NCBI RefSeq assembly: GCF_000190435.1 | Contig: NC_015152.1 | Span: 1,184,458-1,248,457 of the forward strand | Reading direction: 5' to 3' | Length of the DNA stretch: 64,000 bases | Source of the DNA: Sphaerochaeta globosa str. Buddy | GTDB taxonomy: Bacteria > Spirochaetota > Spirochaetia > Sphaerochaetales > Sphaerochaetaceae | Part shown: in pieces, positions 52,941 to 64,000 of the stretch | How positions within the stretch are numbered: position 1 is the stretch's first letter | Layout of the letters: each line of letters begins with the position of its first letter | Translations under genes and position numbers: made by a program | Notes under the pieces: generated by a model | Told to the model about the DNA's origin: nothing | The model's input: the letters and a program-made list of their open reading frames with translations, nothing else | Database searches by the model: none

Positions 52941-53539
52941 GTGAGTTTCCTTCCAAACAAGGAACCCCAGTTCTGCTGTTCGAGTATCTCAAAGCCCATT
53001 CTCTCGTAGAATCCATAGGCACGGGTGTTTCTGCCGTCCACTCCCAAGTGGACACCAGAAGCACCCTTTTTCTTTACTGCTTCAAAGAAGGTGAGCATAA
53101 GACTTTTTCCTATTCCCTTCCCTTGCAGATGCTCCAAAATATCAATATGCAAGTGTGCTGGATAACCGAGGTTCTGCCACAACCCTTCGCCGGGCCCTTT
53201 GAGTAACGTTTTGATTACCGATTGTTCGGCTTCACTCTTAAAGTCCTTTATCTGACTATAGTGGTCTTGAAGGACAGGGAGCCAACGTTGCTGCATCCAT
53301 GTGTTGAAAGCCCTGGTATCGCTGGTACCAACGATATAGCCGGAGACTCTGCTGTTTTCGTCAAGTGCAATAAAGCATACATCTGGTTCATAAAAGAAAT
53401 AGGGCGCTGCATAGTAATGTCCGACACACCATTGATCGTAAAAATACGGGGTGCCGTCCAACCCGGCAAAGGCGGTTTGCAGGGCAATGGAATACATATA
53501 GGGTAGGTCCTGTGGTAGGGCTTGTCGGATATTCTGCAT
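52937..53539 (-). CDS. GNAT-family N-acetyltransferase
   Basis: This 200-residue acetyltransferase uses acetyl-CoA. The CoA-binding motif A is visible as LHIDILEHLQGKGIGKSLML (Q/R-x-x-G-x-G/A) near residue 135, and motif B as GVDGRNTRAYGFYERMGF near 170. The long N-terminal half resembles the group acting on small molecules or proteins; the acceptor is unknown. It meets the nuclease gene tail to tail with a 4-base overlap. Confidence 0.88.
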   Translation of the reverse strand: MQNIRQALPQDLPYMYSIALQTAFAGLDGTPYFYDQWCVGHYYAAPYFFYEPDVCFIALDENSRVSGYIVGTSDTRAFNTWMQQRWLPVLQDHYSQIKDFKSEAEQSVIKTLLKGPGEGLWQNLGYPAHLHIDILEHLQGKGIGKSLMLTFFEAVKKKGASGVHLGVDGRNTRAYGFYERMGFEILEQQNWGSLFGRKLT

Positions 53540-54012
53540 AGTTCATGCTTCCTCTCTTTTTTACACAATATCGCTGAATCTGTATTTTCTCAATACTCTT
53601 TTTAAGTATTTATTTTATTGTGCAGAAAAACATTAGTAAACGTTTGATAAATTTCGCAAAAAAGTGCTGGACAAAATGTGAGTTAGGGTGTAGTATCCCA
53701 TCTCGTTCGGTAACGAGAACTAAATCACTCAAATACGGCGGGTACCGCAAGGCACTTGACGGAATGCGAAAGAATCGAGTACTCTTAAAGAACGCCCGCT
53801 TTGAAAAAAGAGGGAGATTTGAAAGGCCTTCAAGGCTTTGATAATCAGTTTATTGACAAACTAAGCGTAGGGAAGAATAAAGAGATTGGAATAGTGGAAG
53901 ACCACCAAGATGGGCTTCCCAGTCAATTACCTAAGAAAGAAATGATGAACGGTAGTATAAAAGCTACGTTCGTTTGCGAGGAATGACAGGGCGAACTATT
54001 GAAGAAATAGAG
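53540..54012 (+). promoter_or_regulatory. rRNA operon control region with two promoters
   Basis: P1 has TGGACA (53668-53673) and TAGTAT (53691-53696), 17 bases apart. P2 has TTGACG (53756-53761) and TACTCT (53780-53785), 18 bases apart. A small hairpin CTCGTT-CGGT-AACGAG (53702-53717) lies between them. About 255 bases of leader follow P2. Short open frames here have no coding character. Confidence 0.72.
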
Positions 54013-54032
54013 CCCGCCCCTTCGGGGGCGGG
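54013..54032 (+). other. GC-rich hairpin at the 5' edge of 16S
   Basis: CCCGCCCC-TTCG-GGGGCGGG forms a perfect 8-bp stem with an ultra-stable TTCG-type loop, ending seven bases before 16S. It probably marks a processing or antitermination structure, not a terminator, since no T-run follows. Confidence 0.6.
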
Positions 54033-54038
54033 ATTCCT

Positions 54039-58754
<4,716 letters not shown>

Positions 58755-58825
58755 TATCATTATTCCAGTCCCGTGGGCTGCCAAGGCCGGTCGTGCGAGT
58801 TATCTCGCGCTCCCAGGCGTTGGCC

Positions 58826-58941
<116 letters not shown>

Positions 58942-58990
58942 TCTTTTTTTCCCCTTCAACAACCCTCCTTCCTTAGGAGGGTGTTTTTAT
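58942..58990 (+). terminator. Terminator of the rRNA operon
   Basis: A perfect 8-bp stem (58962-58969, ACCCTCCT, with 58975-58982) and 5-base loop is followed by GTTTTTAT. A run of eight T (58943-58950) right after 5S may add to it. Confidence 0.9.
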
Positions 58991-59039
58991 TTGCCTCCAG
59001 GTTGTTCAGTCTGTGTTACACTGCTTCGGGAGGCAGAAA

Positions 59040-59765
59040 GTGTTATTGCTGAGTGTTGCTTTGATTGTATTGGTAGGTTCGTTTCTCCAAGCAAACATTG
59101 GGTTCGGTTTTCCCATACTTGCCATGATTTTCTTTCCCTCACTCTTTCCATTTTCAACTGCAGTAACGCTTAATCAAGTGATTGCAATAGCAAGCACAGC
59201 CTTCATATCCATCAGCTACCGAAAACATATACAATGGCGAATCCTAATTCCGTTACTTTGTTCCTCACTTATCGTTGCTCAAGTGGTAATTCTTTTCAGC
59301 CTGAGCATCGACGCTTCTCACCTAACCATAGTGCTTGGATTCTTTTTGGTTTTGCTTGCACTCTACTTTGCCTATTTCAGTGAAAGAATCCATATCACGG
59401 CAACTCCAAGGAATGGGTTGCTCATGGGTTTGGTGGCAGGCTTGGGCAATGGGTTTTTTGGCATCGGAGGACCCCCGGTGGCACTCTATCTTTTTGCTGC
59501 CATATCTGACAAGAAAGCCTATCTTGCCACCATCCAGGCGTATTTTTTCTTCTGTAATGTGCATAGCATCTTGGTACGAAGCCTCTATGGCTCACTTCTT
59601 GTAACCCATATTCCTTTGATCCTTGTCGGATGGGCTGCCATAGGTCTTGGCACCTTTACCGGGCTGAAGCTGTTCAACAGAGTCTCCAATCATCTACTTA
59701 AGCGTATTGTGTATCTATTTGTCGGTTTGAGCGGCTTATGGATTGCTTTGCAGCAGCTATTGTAA
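59040..59765 (+). CDS. TauE/SafE-family membrane permease
   Basis: This 241-residue permease has about eight membrane helices. The two family repeats show FLQANIGFGFPILAMIFFPS near residue 20 and GLVAGLGNGFFGIGGPPVAL near 140. TauE/SafE proteins export sulfite, sulfoacetate or other organic anions; the substrate here is unknown. The GTG at 59040 is selected because GGGAGG precedes it by six bases; an earlier GTG at 59013 lacks a site. It follows the rRNA terminator and is monocistronic. Confidence 0.85.
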   Translation: MLLLSVALIVLVGSFLQANIGFGFPILAMIFFPSLFPFSTAVTLNQVIAIASTAFISISYRKHIQWRILIPLLCSSLIVAQVVILFSLSIDASHLTIVLGFFLVLLALYFAYFSERIHITATPRNGLLMGLVAGLGNGFFGIGGPPVALYLFAAISDKKAYLATIQAYFFFCNVHSILVRSLYGSLLVTHIPLILVGWAAIGLGTFTGLKLFNRVSNHLLKRIVYLFVGLSGLWIALQQLL

Positions 59766-59768
59766 TAC

Positions 59769-59797
59769 TTGCCATACAAAACAATCTTTTATACAAT
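59769..59797 (+). promoter_or_regulatory. Promoter of the ABC-F gene
   Basis: TTGCCA (59769-59774) and TACAAT (59792-59797) are exactly 17 bases apart, leaving a transcribed leader of about 140 bases before the ABC-F start. Confidence 0.72.
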
Positions 59798-59803
59798 ACC
59801 AAC

Positions 59804-59944
59804 ATCCAAGGAGCTTACCAAGCGAATGAAGAACTGAAGAACACCTAAGAGCGCAACAAAACGAATCATCATCGATTGTCTGCGTCACCGCGTGTTCTCT
59901 GTATTTCATTACCATTGCGTGTGACGCCTCAGAACGGAGGCAGT
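59804..59944 (+). promoter_or_regulatory. Attenuator-like leader of the ABC-F gene
   Basis: The leader has AAGGAG (59808-59813) followed 12 bases later by a tiny frame ATG-AAG-AAC-TGA (59826-59837). Downstream, GCGTCAC (59882-59888) is perfectly repeated inverted at 59921-59927, so a stem can close just before the ribosome-binding site CGGAGG. Such leaders are common ahead of antibiotic-protection ABC-F genes; the function here is inferred. Confidence 0.5.
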
Positions 59945-61480
59945 ATGAGTATCCAAACCTTGGAATTCCAACAAGTTACTTTTCATTATCCAGATCAAAG
60001 CATTGACTTGTTCTCTGCTTTGTCACTTTCAATAGGACCCGGCTGGACTGCTGTCATCGGAGCCAATGGAGGCGGTAAAAGCACCCTGCTCAAGCTTGCT
60101 TGTAGTATGCTTGAGCCACTGTCGGGTACTATCCTCCATTCGGCTTCGTGTATCTATGTACCACAGCGTACCGACGAGCTTCCCTTTTCCTATGGTAATT
60201 TTGCTACTTCCTATGATGCCTTGGCATGCAAGCTTCACGGACAACTAGGTATCGAGCGCGATTTCCTGGATCGATGGGGGAGCTTAAGTCATGGAGAGCG
60301 TAAACGTGCACAAATCGCTTGGGCGCTCTATGAGGAGAGTGATCTCTTATGCATCGACGAACCTACCAACCATCTCGATTCTGATGCAATGCATCAGATC
60401 CTCAATTCGCTTCGTTCCTATCGGGGAATAGGGTTGTTGGTTAGCCATGACCGTGAGGTCTTGGACGCGCTTTGTAGCAATACGATACAGGTGCTGGCTC
60501 CCTACGTGCAAAAGCTTTCCTGTTCTCCATCCCAGGCTATACAGGAGATCAAAAAACAACGCATAGCGATGGAAACTGTGTATCAGGAGCAAGGCAAGGA
60601 GCTCAAGCGAATCGAAAAAGAAAAACAACGTCGCAAGGATCTTGCCCGTGTACAAGATGTGCGCAATACCAAGCGGCATCTTGATGTCAAAGATCATGAT
60701 GCGAAAGCACGTATCGATGGTTTTCGGGTAAGCGGTGGTGACAAGGTAGCCGGCAAGCTGTCACGTCAGTTGGATTCACGCATGTCTGGCAACCTTGCTG
60801 CAAAGAGTTCGCTGTTTAACTCACTCTCCGAGCAACGGGCATTGGACCTTACCAAATCTGTTGGGGGCATTACCCTCCAAAGCTTTCCTCATGGCGGGAA
60901 AATCTTGCTCGATGCAAAGCCTGCCATTCTTTCCATCGCTCCTGGTCGAAGACTCTTTTTGCCTCACCTGACACTAGGGAACAACCAGAGGGTGGGCATC
61001 AGGGGACCGAATGGGATTGGAAAAAGTACCCTGATCAGACATCTTCTTCCAGCATTCTCCCGAAAGAGCATACGATATTGGTACCTTGAACAGGAGTTGG
61101 ATGGACAGGAAAGCCTGGCTTCCTATCGTGCTTTCCAACAGCTCGATGCACAGGCAAAAGGAAGCATAGTCTCGACCTTGGTGCGATTGGGCAGCAATGG
61201 GCAATTATTTTTGGGTTCCGCCCTGCCAAGTCCGGGCGAGCTCAGAAAGCTCCTTATTGCACAAGCTCTGGAGCAAGAGCTTTCCTTGCTGGTGCTCGAT
61301 GAGCCCACCAATCACCTGGACCTTCCTTCCCGTCTTTGCTTGGAGCAGGAACTCAAATCCTTTACGGGTGCCTTGCTTTTGGTGAGTCATGACCAACCTT
61401 TTCTTGATGCACTATGTACCACTTGGTGGGATCTGTCCTATAAGGAAGGAAACATTGATTCTCTTCTTGTGATGCATTGA
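59945..61480 (+). CDS. ABC-F family ATP-binding protein (probable ribosome-protection type)
   Basis: This 511-residue cytoplasmic protein has two ATP-binding cassettes and no membrane part. Cassette 1 has GANGGGKST near residue 40, LSHGERKRAQIA near 115 and LLCIDEPTNHLDSD near 140. Cassette 2 has GPNGIGKST near 360, a weakened signature SPGELRKLLIA near 430 and LLVLDEPTNHLD near 450. The linker (about 200-300) is long and basic, as in ABC-F proteins that enter the ribosomal E site. It is similar in size to Msr/Vga/Lsa resistance factors. The start at 59945 follows CGGAGG. The leader suggests drug- or ribosome-stress-controlled attenuation. Confidence 0.88.
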   Translation: MSIQTLEFQQVTFHYPDQSIDLFSALSLSIGPGWTAVIGANGGGKSTLLKLACSMLEPLSGTILHSASCIYVPQRTDELPFSYGNFATSYDALACKLHGQLGIERDFLDRWGSLSHGERKRAQIAWALYEESDLLCIDEPTNHLDSDAMHQILNSLRSYRGIGLLVSHDREVLDALCSNTIQVLAPYVQKLSCSPSQAIQEIKKQRIAMETVYQEQGKELKRIEKEKQRRKDLARVQDVRNTKRHLDVKDHDAKARIDGFRVSGGDKVAGKLSRQLDSRMSGNLAAKSSLFNSLSEQRALDLTKSVGGITLQSFPHGGKILLDAKPAILSIAPGRRLFLPHLTLGNNQRVGIRGPNGIGKSTLIRHLLPAFSRKSIRYWYLEQELDGQESLASYRAFQQLDAQAKGSIVSTLVRLGSNGQLFLGSALPSPGELRKLLIAQALEQELSLLVLDEPTNHLDLPSRLCLEQELKSFTGALLLVSHDQPFLDALCTTWWDLSYKEGNIDSLLVMH

Positions 61481-61534
61481 CAGATAAGGCCCATTTTTTT
61501 AATATATAGACAAACATCGATATGAGAGGGAAGC

Positions 61535-61837
61535 ATGGATGCTCAAGAACAAGTAACGATACTGAAAGCCTTGGCCGACCCGAATAGGCTCGCCATTATC
61601 CAACATCTTACAGAAGGGGAGGCTTGCGTATGCGAGTTGCTTCAGCTCTTTTCTGTCACCCAGCCCACGCTGAGCCATCATATGCGCATTCTATCGGATG
61701 CTGATTTGGTGAAAGGCCGAAGGGAAGGAAAGTGGATTCACTATTCGATCAACGAGGAGCTGCTACAGGCATTCAAAACCTTTGTTGCTTCCATCTCTGT
61801 TGCCTCAGATCAAAAAAAGGGGTATGCATGTCTGTAA
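61535..61837 (+). CDS. arsR: ArsR-family metalloregulatory repressor
   Basis: This 100-residue winged-helix repressor senses As(III)/Sb(III) or a related metal(loid). The sensor motif ACVCELLQLF in helix alpha-3 has the two Cys typical of ArsR. The DNA-reading helix is TQPTLSHHMRIL and the wing is GRREGKWIHYSI. GAGAGGG precedes the ATG. It leads a four-gene run: permease, thioredoxin-like protein and arsenate reductase. An A+T-rich ATATA region at 61500-61522 is the likely operator. Confidence 0.9.
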   Translation: MDAQEQVTILKALADPNRLAIIQHLTEGEACVCELLQLFSVTQPTLSHHMRILSDADLVKGRREGKWIHYSINEELLQAFKTFVASISVASDQKKGYACL

Positions 61838-62832
61838 TTTTTGATTTTCTCCAGTATCAGGTATTGGGTATGCGTTGGCTCAACGATGCAGTTGGCAAAC
61901 TGCTAGCCGCCTTGGGTATGGTCGCTGATAGCAAAGTGACGCTGAGTGTACAGTTTTTCATCTACGATGTTACCAAAATACTGATTCTCCTCTCGTTTTT
62001 AATCTTTCTTATCAGTTACATCCAAAGCTATTTCCCACCTGAACGCACCAAACGCATTCTAGGCAGGTTTTCGGGCTGGAAAGCTTACACCCTTTCAGCC
62101 TTGCTTGGAACGGTTACCCCGTTTTGCTCGTGTTCATCCATACCCCTGTTCATTGGCTTTACCGCCGCCGGCTTGCCGTTGGGGGTAACCTTCTCATTTC
62201 TGATTTCTTCGCCATTGGTCGATCTCGGATCGCTGCTTCTACTTTCCAGCATCTTCGGCTTTCAGACTGCAATCGTGTATGTCATTGTTGGTCTGGTGCT
62301 CGCCGTTGTAGGAGGCAGTCTGATCAACCGTTTTGGTCGTGAGGAGGATATTGAAGGCTTTATCAGGACGATCAATGTCCAGGAAACAGCCGAATCGACT
62401 ATGACAAGGAAGGAGCGGCTGGAGTATGCATCCAGTCAGGTCAAATCGACGGTGCATAAGGTATTCTGGTACGTCATCGTTGGAGTGGGTATTGGAGCGG
62501 TCATCCACAATTGGATTCCCACGTCTCTCATCCTTTCCGTTCTCGGCTCATCCAATCCCTTCTCGGTCATCCTTGCCACGATTGTGGGGGTGCCGATGTA
62601 TGCCGATATTTTTGGTACGCTTCCGATTGCAGAAGCCTTATGGGCGAAGGGTGTGGGACTGGGTACCATTCTGGCATTTATGATGGGGGTGACTGCACTC
62701 TCCCTGCCATCTCTCATCCTCTTACGCAAAGCAGTGAAACCACGGTTGCTTGCCCAGTTCTTTGTGATTGTTACGGTAGGCATTATACTCATCGGGTATT
62801 TGTTCAATTTCATAGGACCATTCCTAGCATAG
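61828..62832 (+). CDS. Permease of the ArsP/YraQ (DUF318) family
   Basis: This 334-residue permease has about eight membrane helices and the family signature TPFCSCSSIPLFIGFTAAGL near residue 95, whose Cys pair may bind metal(loid). A related second repeat is VGVPMYADIFGTLPIAEAL near residue 255. Members export organoarsenicals or other oxyanions. A long cytoplasmic loop lies between the halves (about 170-205). It overlaps arsR by 10 bases, and no arsB or acr3 is encoded here, so this permease may be the efflux route of the operon. Confidence 0.88.
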   Translation: MSVIFDFLQYQVLGMRWLNDAVGKLLAALGMVADSKVTLSVQFFIYDVTKILILLSFLIFLISYIQSYFPPERTKRILGRFSGWKAYTLSALLGTVTPFCSCSSIPLFIGFTAAGLPLGVTFSFLISSPLVDLGSLLLLSSIFGFQTAIVYVIVGLVLAVVGGSLINRFGREEDIEGFIRTINVQETAESTMTRKERLEYASSQVKSTVHKVFWYVIVGVGIGAVIHNWIPTSLILSVLGSSNPFSVILATIVGVPMYADIFGTLPIAEALWAKGVGLGTILAFMMGVTALSLPSLILLRKAVKPRLLAQFFVIVTVGIILIGYLFNFIGPFLA

Positions 62833-62847
62833 GATTAAGGAGAAATT

Positions 62848-63144
62848 ATGGCACTCTTTGGATTAGGTAAAAAACAGAAAACAAGTGCTGAGCAATCCTC
62901 AGCCATCAAGATTCTCGGCTCAGGATGTGCAGCTTGCAATGCTTTGGAAGCGAATACCAAGAAGGCTTTTTCCCTGCTCGGCCAGGAAACGGAAGTCGAG
63001 CATGTCACTGATTTTGCCAAGATTGCCACCTATGGTGTGATGACAACACCGGCTTTGGTGGTGGATGGGAAGGTACTGGTATCAGGCAGGGTGGCTGAGG
63101 TTGATCAGATTGTCTCACTCATCAAGGAAGCAAGAGCGCTGTAA
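62848..63144 (+). CDS. Thioredoxin-like small redox protein
   Basis: This 98-residue protein of the glutaredoxin-like thioredoxin_3 type has the active site GSGCAACNAL (CAAC) near residue 26 and the cis-Pro loop GVMTTPALVVDG near 65. Such proteins are often found beside ArsP/YraQ permeases. It may reduce ArsC or the permease cysteines. GGAG precedes the ATG, and its stop overlaps arsC by one base. Confidence 0.88.
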   Translation: MALFGLGKKQKTSAEQSSAIKILGSGCAACNALEANTKKAFSLLGQETEVEHVTDFAKIATYGVMTTPALVVDGKVLVSGRVAEVDQIVSLIKEARAL

Positions 63145-63554
63145 TGAAAAAAATGAATGTTGCTTTCATATGTGTTCATAATTCTTGTCGCAGCCAAATT
63201 GCCGAAGCATTGGCAAAAGCAACGTACAGCCACCTGTTCAATGCGTATTCAGCTGGGACTGAGACCAAGCCGGCAATAAACCAAGATGCTGTAAGAATTA
63301 TGAAAGAATTGTATGATATTGATATGGAATCAACACAGAAGTCAAAGCTTCTGGAAGAACTTCCTCCGATCGATATCGTTGTTACCATGGGTTGCAATGT
63401 CAATTGTCCTTATCTTCCGTGTAAAAGCAGGGAAGATTGGGGTTTGGACGACCCCAGCGGCAAGGATGATGCAACGTTCAGGCAAACAATCAGCAGTATT
63501 GAAGCAAAGCTTGAGGACTTGGCAGAGCGGATTCGTCAGGGTTTGGGCGCTTAA
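63144..63554 (+). CDS. arsC: Arsenate reductase, low-molecular-weight phosphatase family
   Basis: This 136-residue enzyme reduces arsenate with the P-loop VCVHNSCRSQIAEAL-like motif (C-x5-R-S, ICVHNSCRS near residue 10). It also has the later Cys pair CNVNCPYLPC near residue 80-90 used as redox shuttle in thioredoxin-coupled ArsC, and WGLDDPSGKDD with the catalytic Asp near residue 105. The ATG at 63144 overlaps the preceding stop; an internal ATG at 63153 is an alternative. It is the fourth gene of the ars operon. Confidence 0.92.
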   Translation: MKKMNVAFICVHNSCRSQIAEALAKATYSHLFNAYSAGTETKPAINQDAVRIMKELYDIDMESTQKSKLLEELPPIDIVVTMGCNVNCPYLPCKSREDWGLDDPSGKDDATFRQTISSIEAKLEDLAERIRQGLGA

Positions 63555-63568
63555 TCGCTTGACAGGGG

Positions 63569-63588
63569 ATGCTGGTGTGTACCAGCAT
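63569..63588 (+). terminator. Hairpin after arsC
   Basis: ATGCTGGT-GTGT-ACCAGCAT is a perfect 8-bp stem with a 4-base loop, 15 bases past the arsC stop. No T-run follows, so it may act as a pause or RNA-stability element and only weakly as a terminator. Confidence 0.5.
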
Positions 63589-63597
63589 GCAAGCATT

Positions 63598-64000
63598 ATG
63601 AAGCTGGATATTCAAAAAATTGAGGGATACGCGCTGGTAGCCCTTTCCGCCTGTTGTTTTGGCATAATGCCGATTTTTGCCCGCATCGCCTATGCTTCGG
63701 GTGTAGATACCACAACGCTGCTGCTTGGCAGGTTTCTCATTGGAGGCTTTCTTCTCTCTTTCATCGCATGGAGAAACCATGCTTTACTGCCACCCAGGCA
63801 ATCATGGCCGGTTCTGTTTTTGCTAGGAGTAGTAGGGTATACCGGAACCTCATTCTGTTATTTCAATGCCCTCAACCATGCTTCAGCTTCACTGGTTGCC
63901 CTGTTGTTGTATGCCTATCCCGCCTTGGTGACCTTGCTGGGCTTTTTCTTCATCCATGAAAAACTTTCCAAAACCAGCTTGATCGCCCTGTTGTGTGCGA
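63598..64000 (+). CDS. EamA/DMT-family transporter (partial)
   Basis: The frame starts with MKLDIQKIEGYALV at 63598 and stays open to the window end (134 codons). Four to five membrane helices are visible, with the EamA pattern GIMPIFARIAYASG near residue 25, LGRFLIGGFLL near 45, TSFCYFNALNHASASLVALL near 85, and YPALVTLLGFFFIHEKLS near 108. DMT permeases export amino acids or metabolites; the substrate is unknown. No clear ribosome-binding site precedes the ATG. The 3' part lies beyond the window. Confidence 0.85.
   Translation, partial: MKLDIQKIEGYALVALSACCFGIMPIFARIAYASGVDTTTLLLGRFLIGGFLLSFIAWRNHALLPPRQSWPVLFLLGVVGYTGTSFCYFNALNHASASLVALLLYAYPALVTLLGFFFIHEKLSKTSLIALLCA

Noticed and set aside
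53620-53986. Open frames in the rRNA leader that could be small genes
   Set aside because: They overlap the two rRNA promoters, have no ribosome-binding sites and their composition follows the leader RNA, not coding sequence.

Overview
The window looks like chromosomal DNA of a free-living, fermentative spirochaete, most probably of the Sphaerochaeta type. The pointers are spirochaete-like rRNA genes, a bacterial V-type ATPase operon, the LL-diaminopimelate aminotransferase (DapL) route to lysine, TRAP transport, 4Fe-4S proteins and membrane-anchored methionine sulfoxide reductase. The genus is an inference; the functional calls rest on motifs read in the translations.

Layout. 1-5 kb: exonuclease VII (xseAB), a small ferredoxin, a probable structured RNA in the divergent gap, a membrane diguanylate cyclase and an Fe-S protein pair. 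5-7.4 kb: topoisomerase III. 7.7-18.9 kb: an accessory metabolic cluster. It holds a TAXI-type TRAP transporter, aspartate-semialdehyde dehydrogenase, a five-gene FAD/[2Fe-2S]/[4Fe-4S] amine or imino-acid dehydrogenase, a second DapA, a DapB fused to aspartokinase-type ACT domains, and an FCD-domain regulator. Near-identical candidate operators sit just downstream of the -10 box at both ends of this cluster. 19.3-24 kb: the ordinary lysine/diaminopimelate operon dapB-dapA-dapL-lysA plus a thioesterase. 24-33.4 kb: a lipoprotein, a CBM9-like protein, tcdA, a TatD-like hydrolase, azlCD, a membrane redox/repair operon (FMN-binding protein to MsrBA), a phosphoesterase and a YhhN protein, then tRNA-Pro. 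33.8-38.6 kb: a TetR regulator followed by a chaperone and a large usher-like outer-membrane protein, unusual for a spirochaete. 38.6-48.2 kb: V-ATPase operon G/H-C-I-K-F-E-A-B-D with a universal stress protein and a PTS EIIA-Ntr protein at its end. 48.3-53.5 kb: an unknown protein, iron alcohol dehydrogenase, a LUD protein, a beta-CASP nuclease and a GNAT acetyltransferase. 53.6-59 kb: a complete rRNA operon (16S-23S-5S) with promoters, a 23S processing stalk and a terminator. 59-64 kb: a TauE/SafE permease, an ABC-F protein with an attenuator-like leader, an arsenic-type operon (arsR, permease, thioredoxin-like, arsC) and the start of an EamA transporter.

The most interesting system is the 7.7-18.9 kb cluster. 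Its DapA keeps all catalytic residues but has lost the lysine-inhibition residues that the operon copy at 20.1 kb retains. Its DapB keeps the canonical catalytic His/Lys and carries tandem ACT domains without any kinase. Asd, DapA and DapB together interconvert aspartyl phosphate and tetrahydrodipicolinate, a cyclic imine. The neighbouring dehydrogenase belongs to families that oxidise secondary amines and cyclic imino acids. A coherent but untested reading is a separately regulated pathway that makes or consumes a tetrahydrodipicolinate-related compound taken up or monitored through the TAXI transporter.
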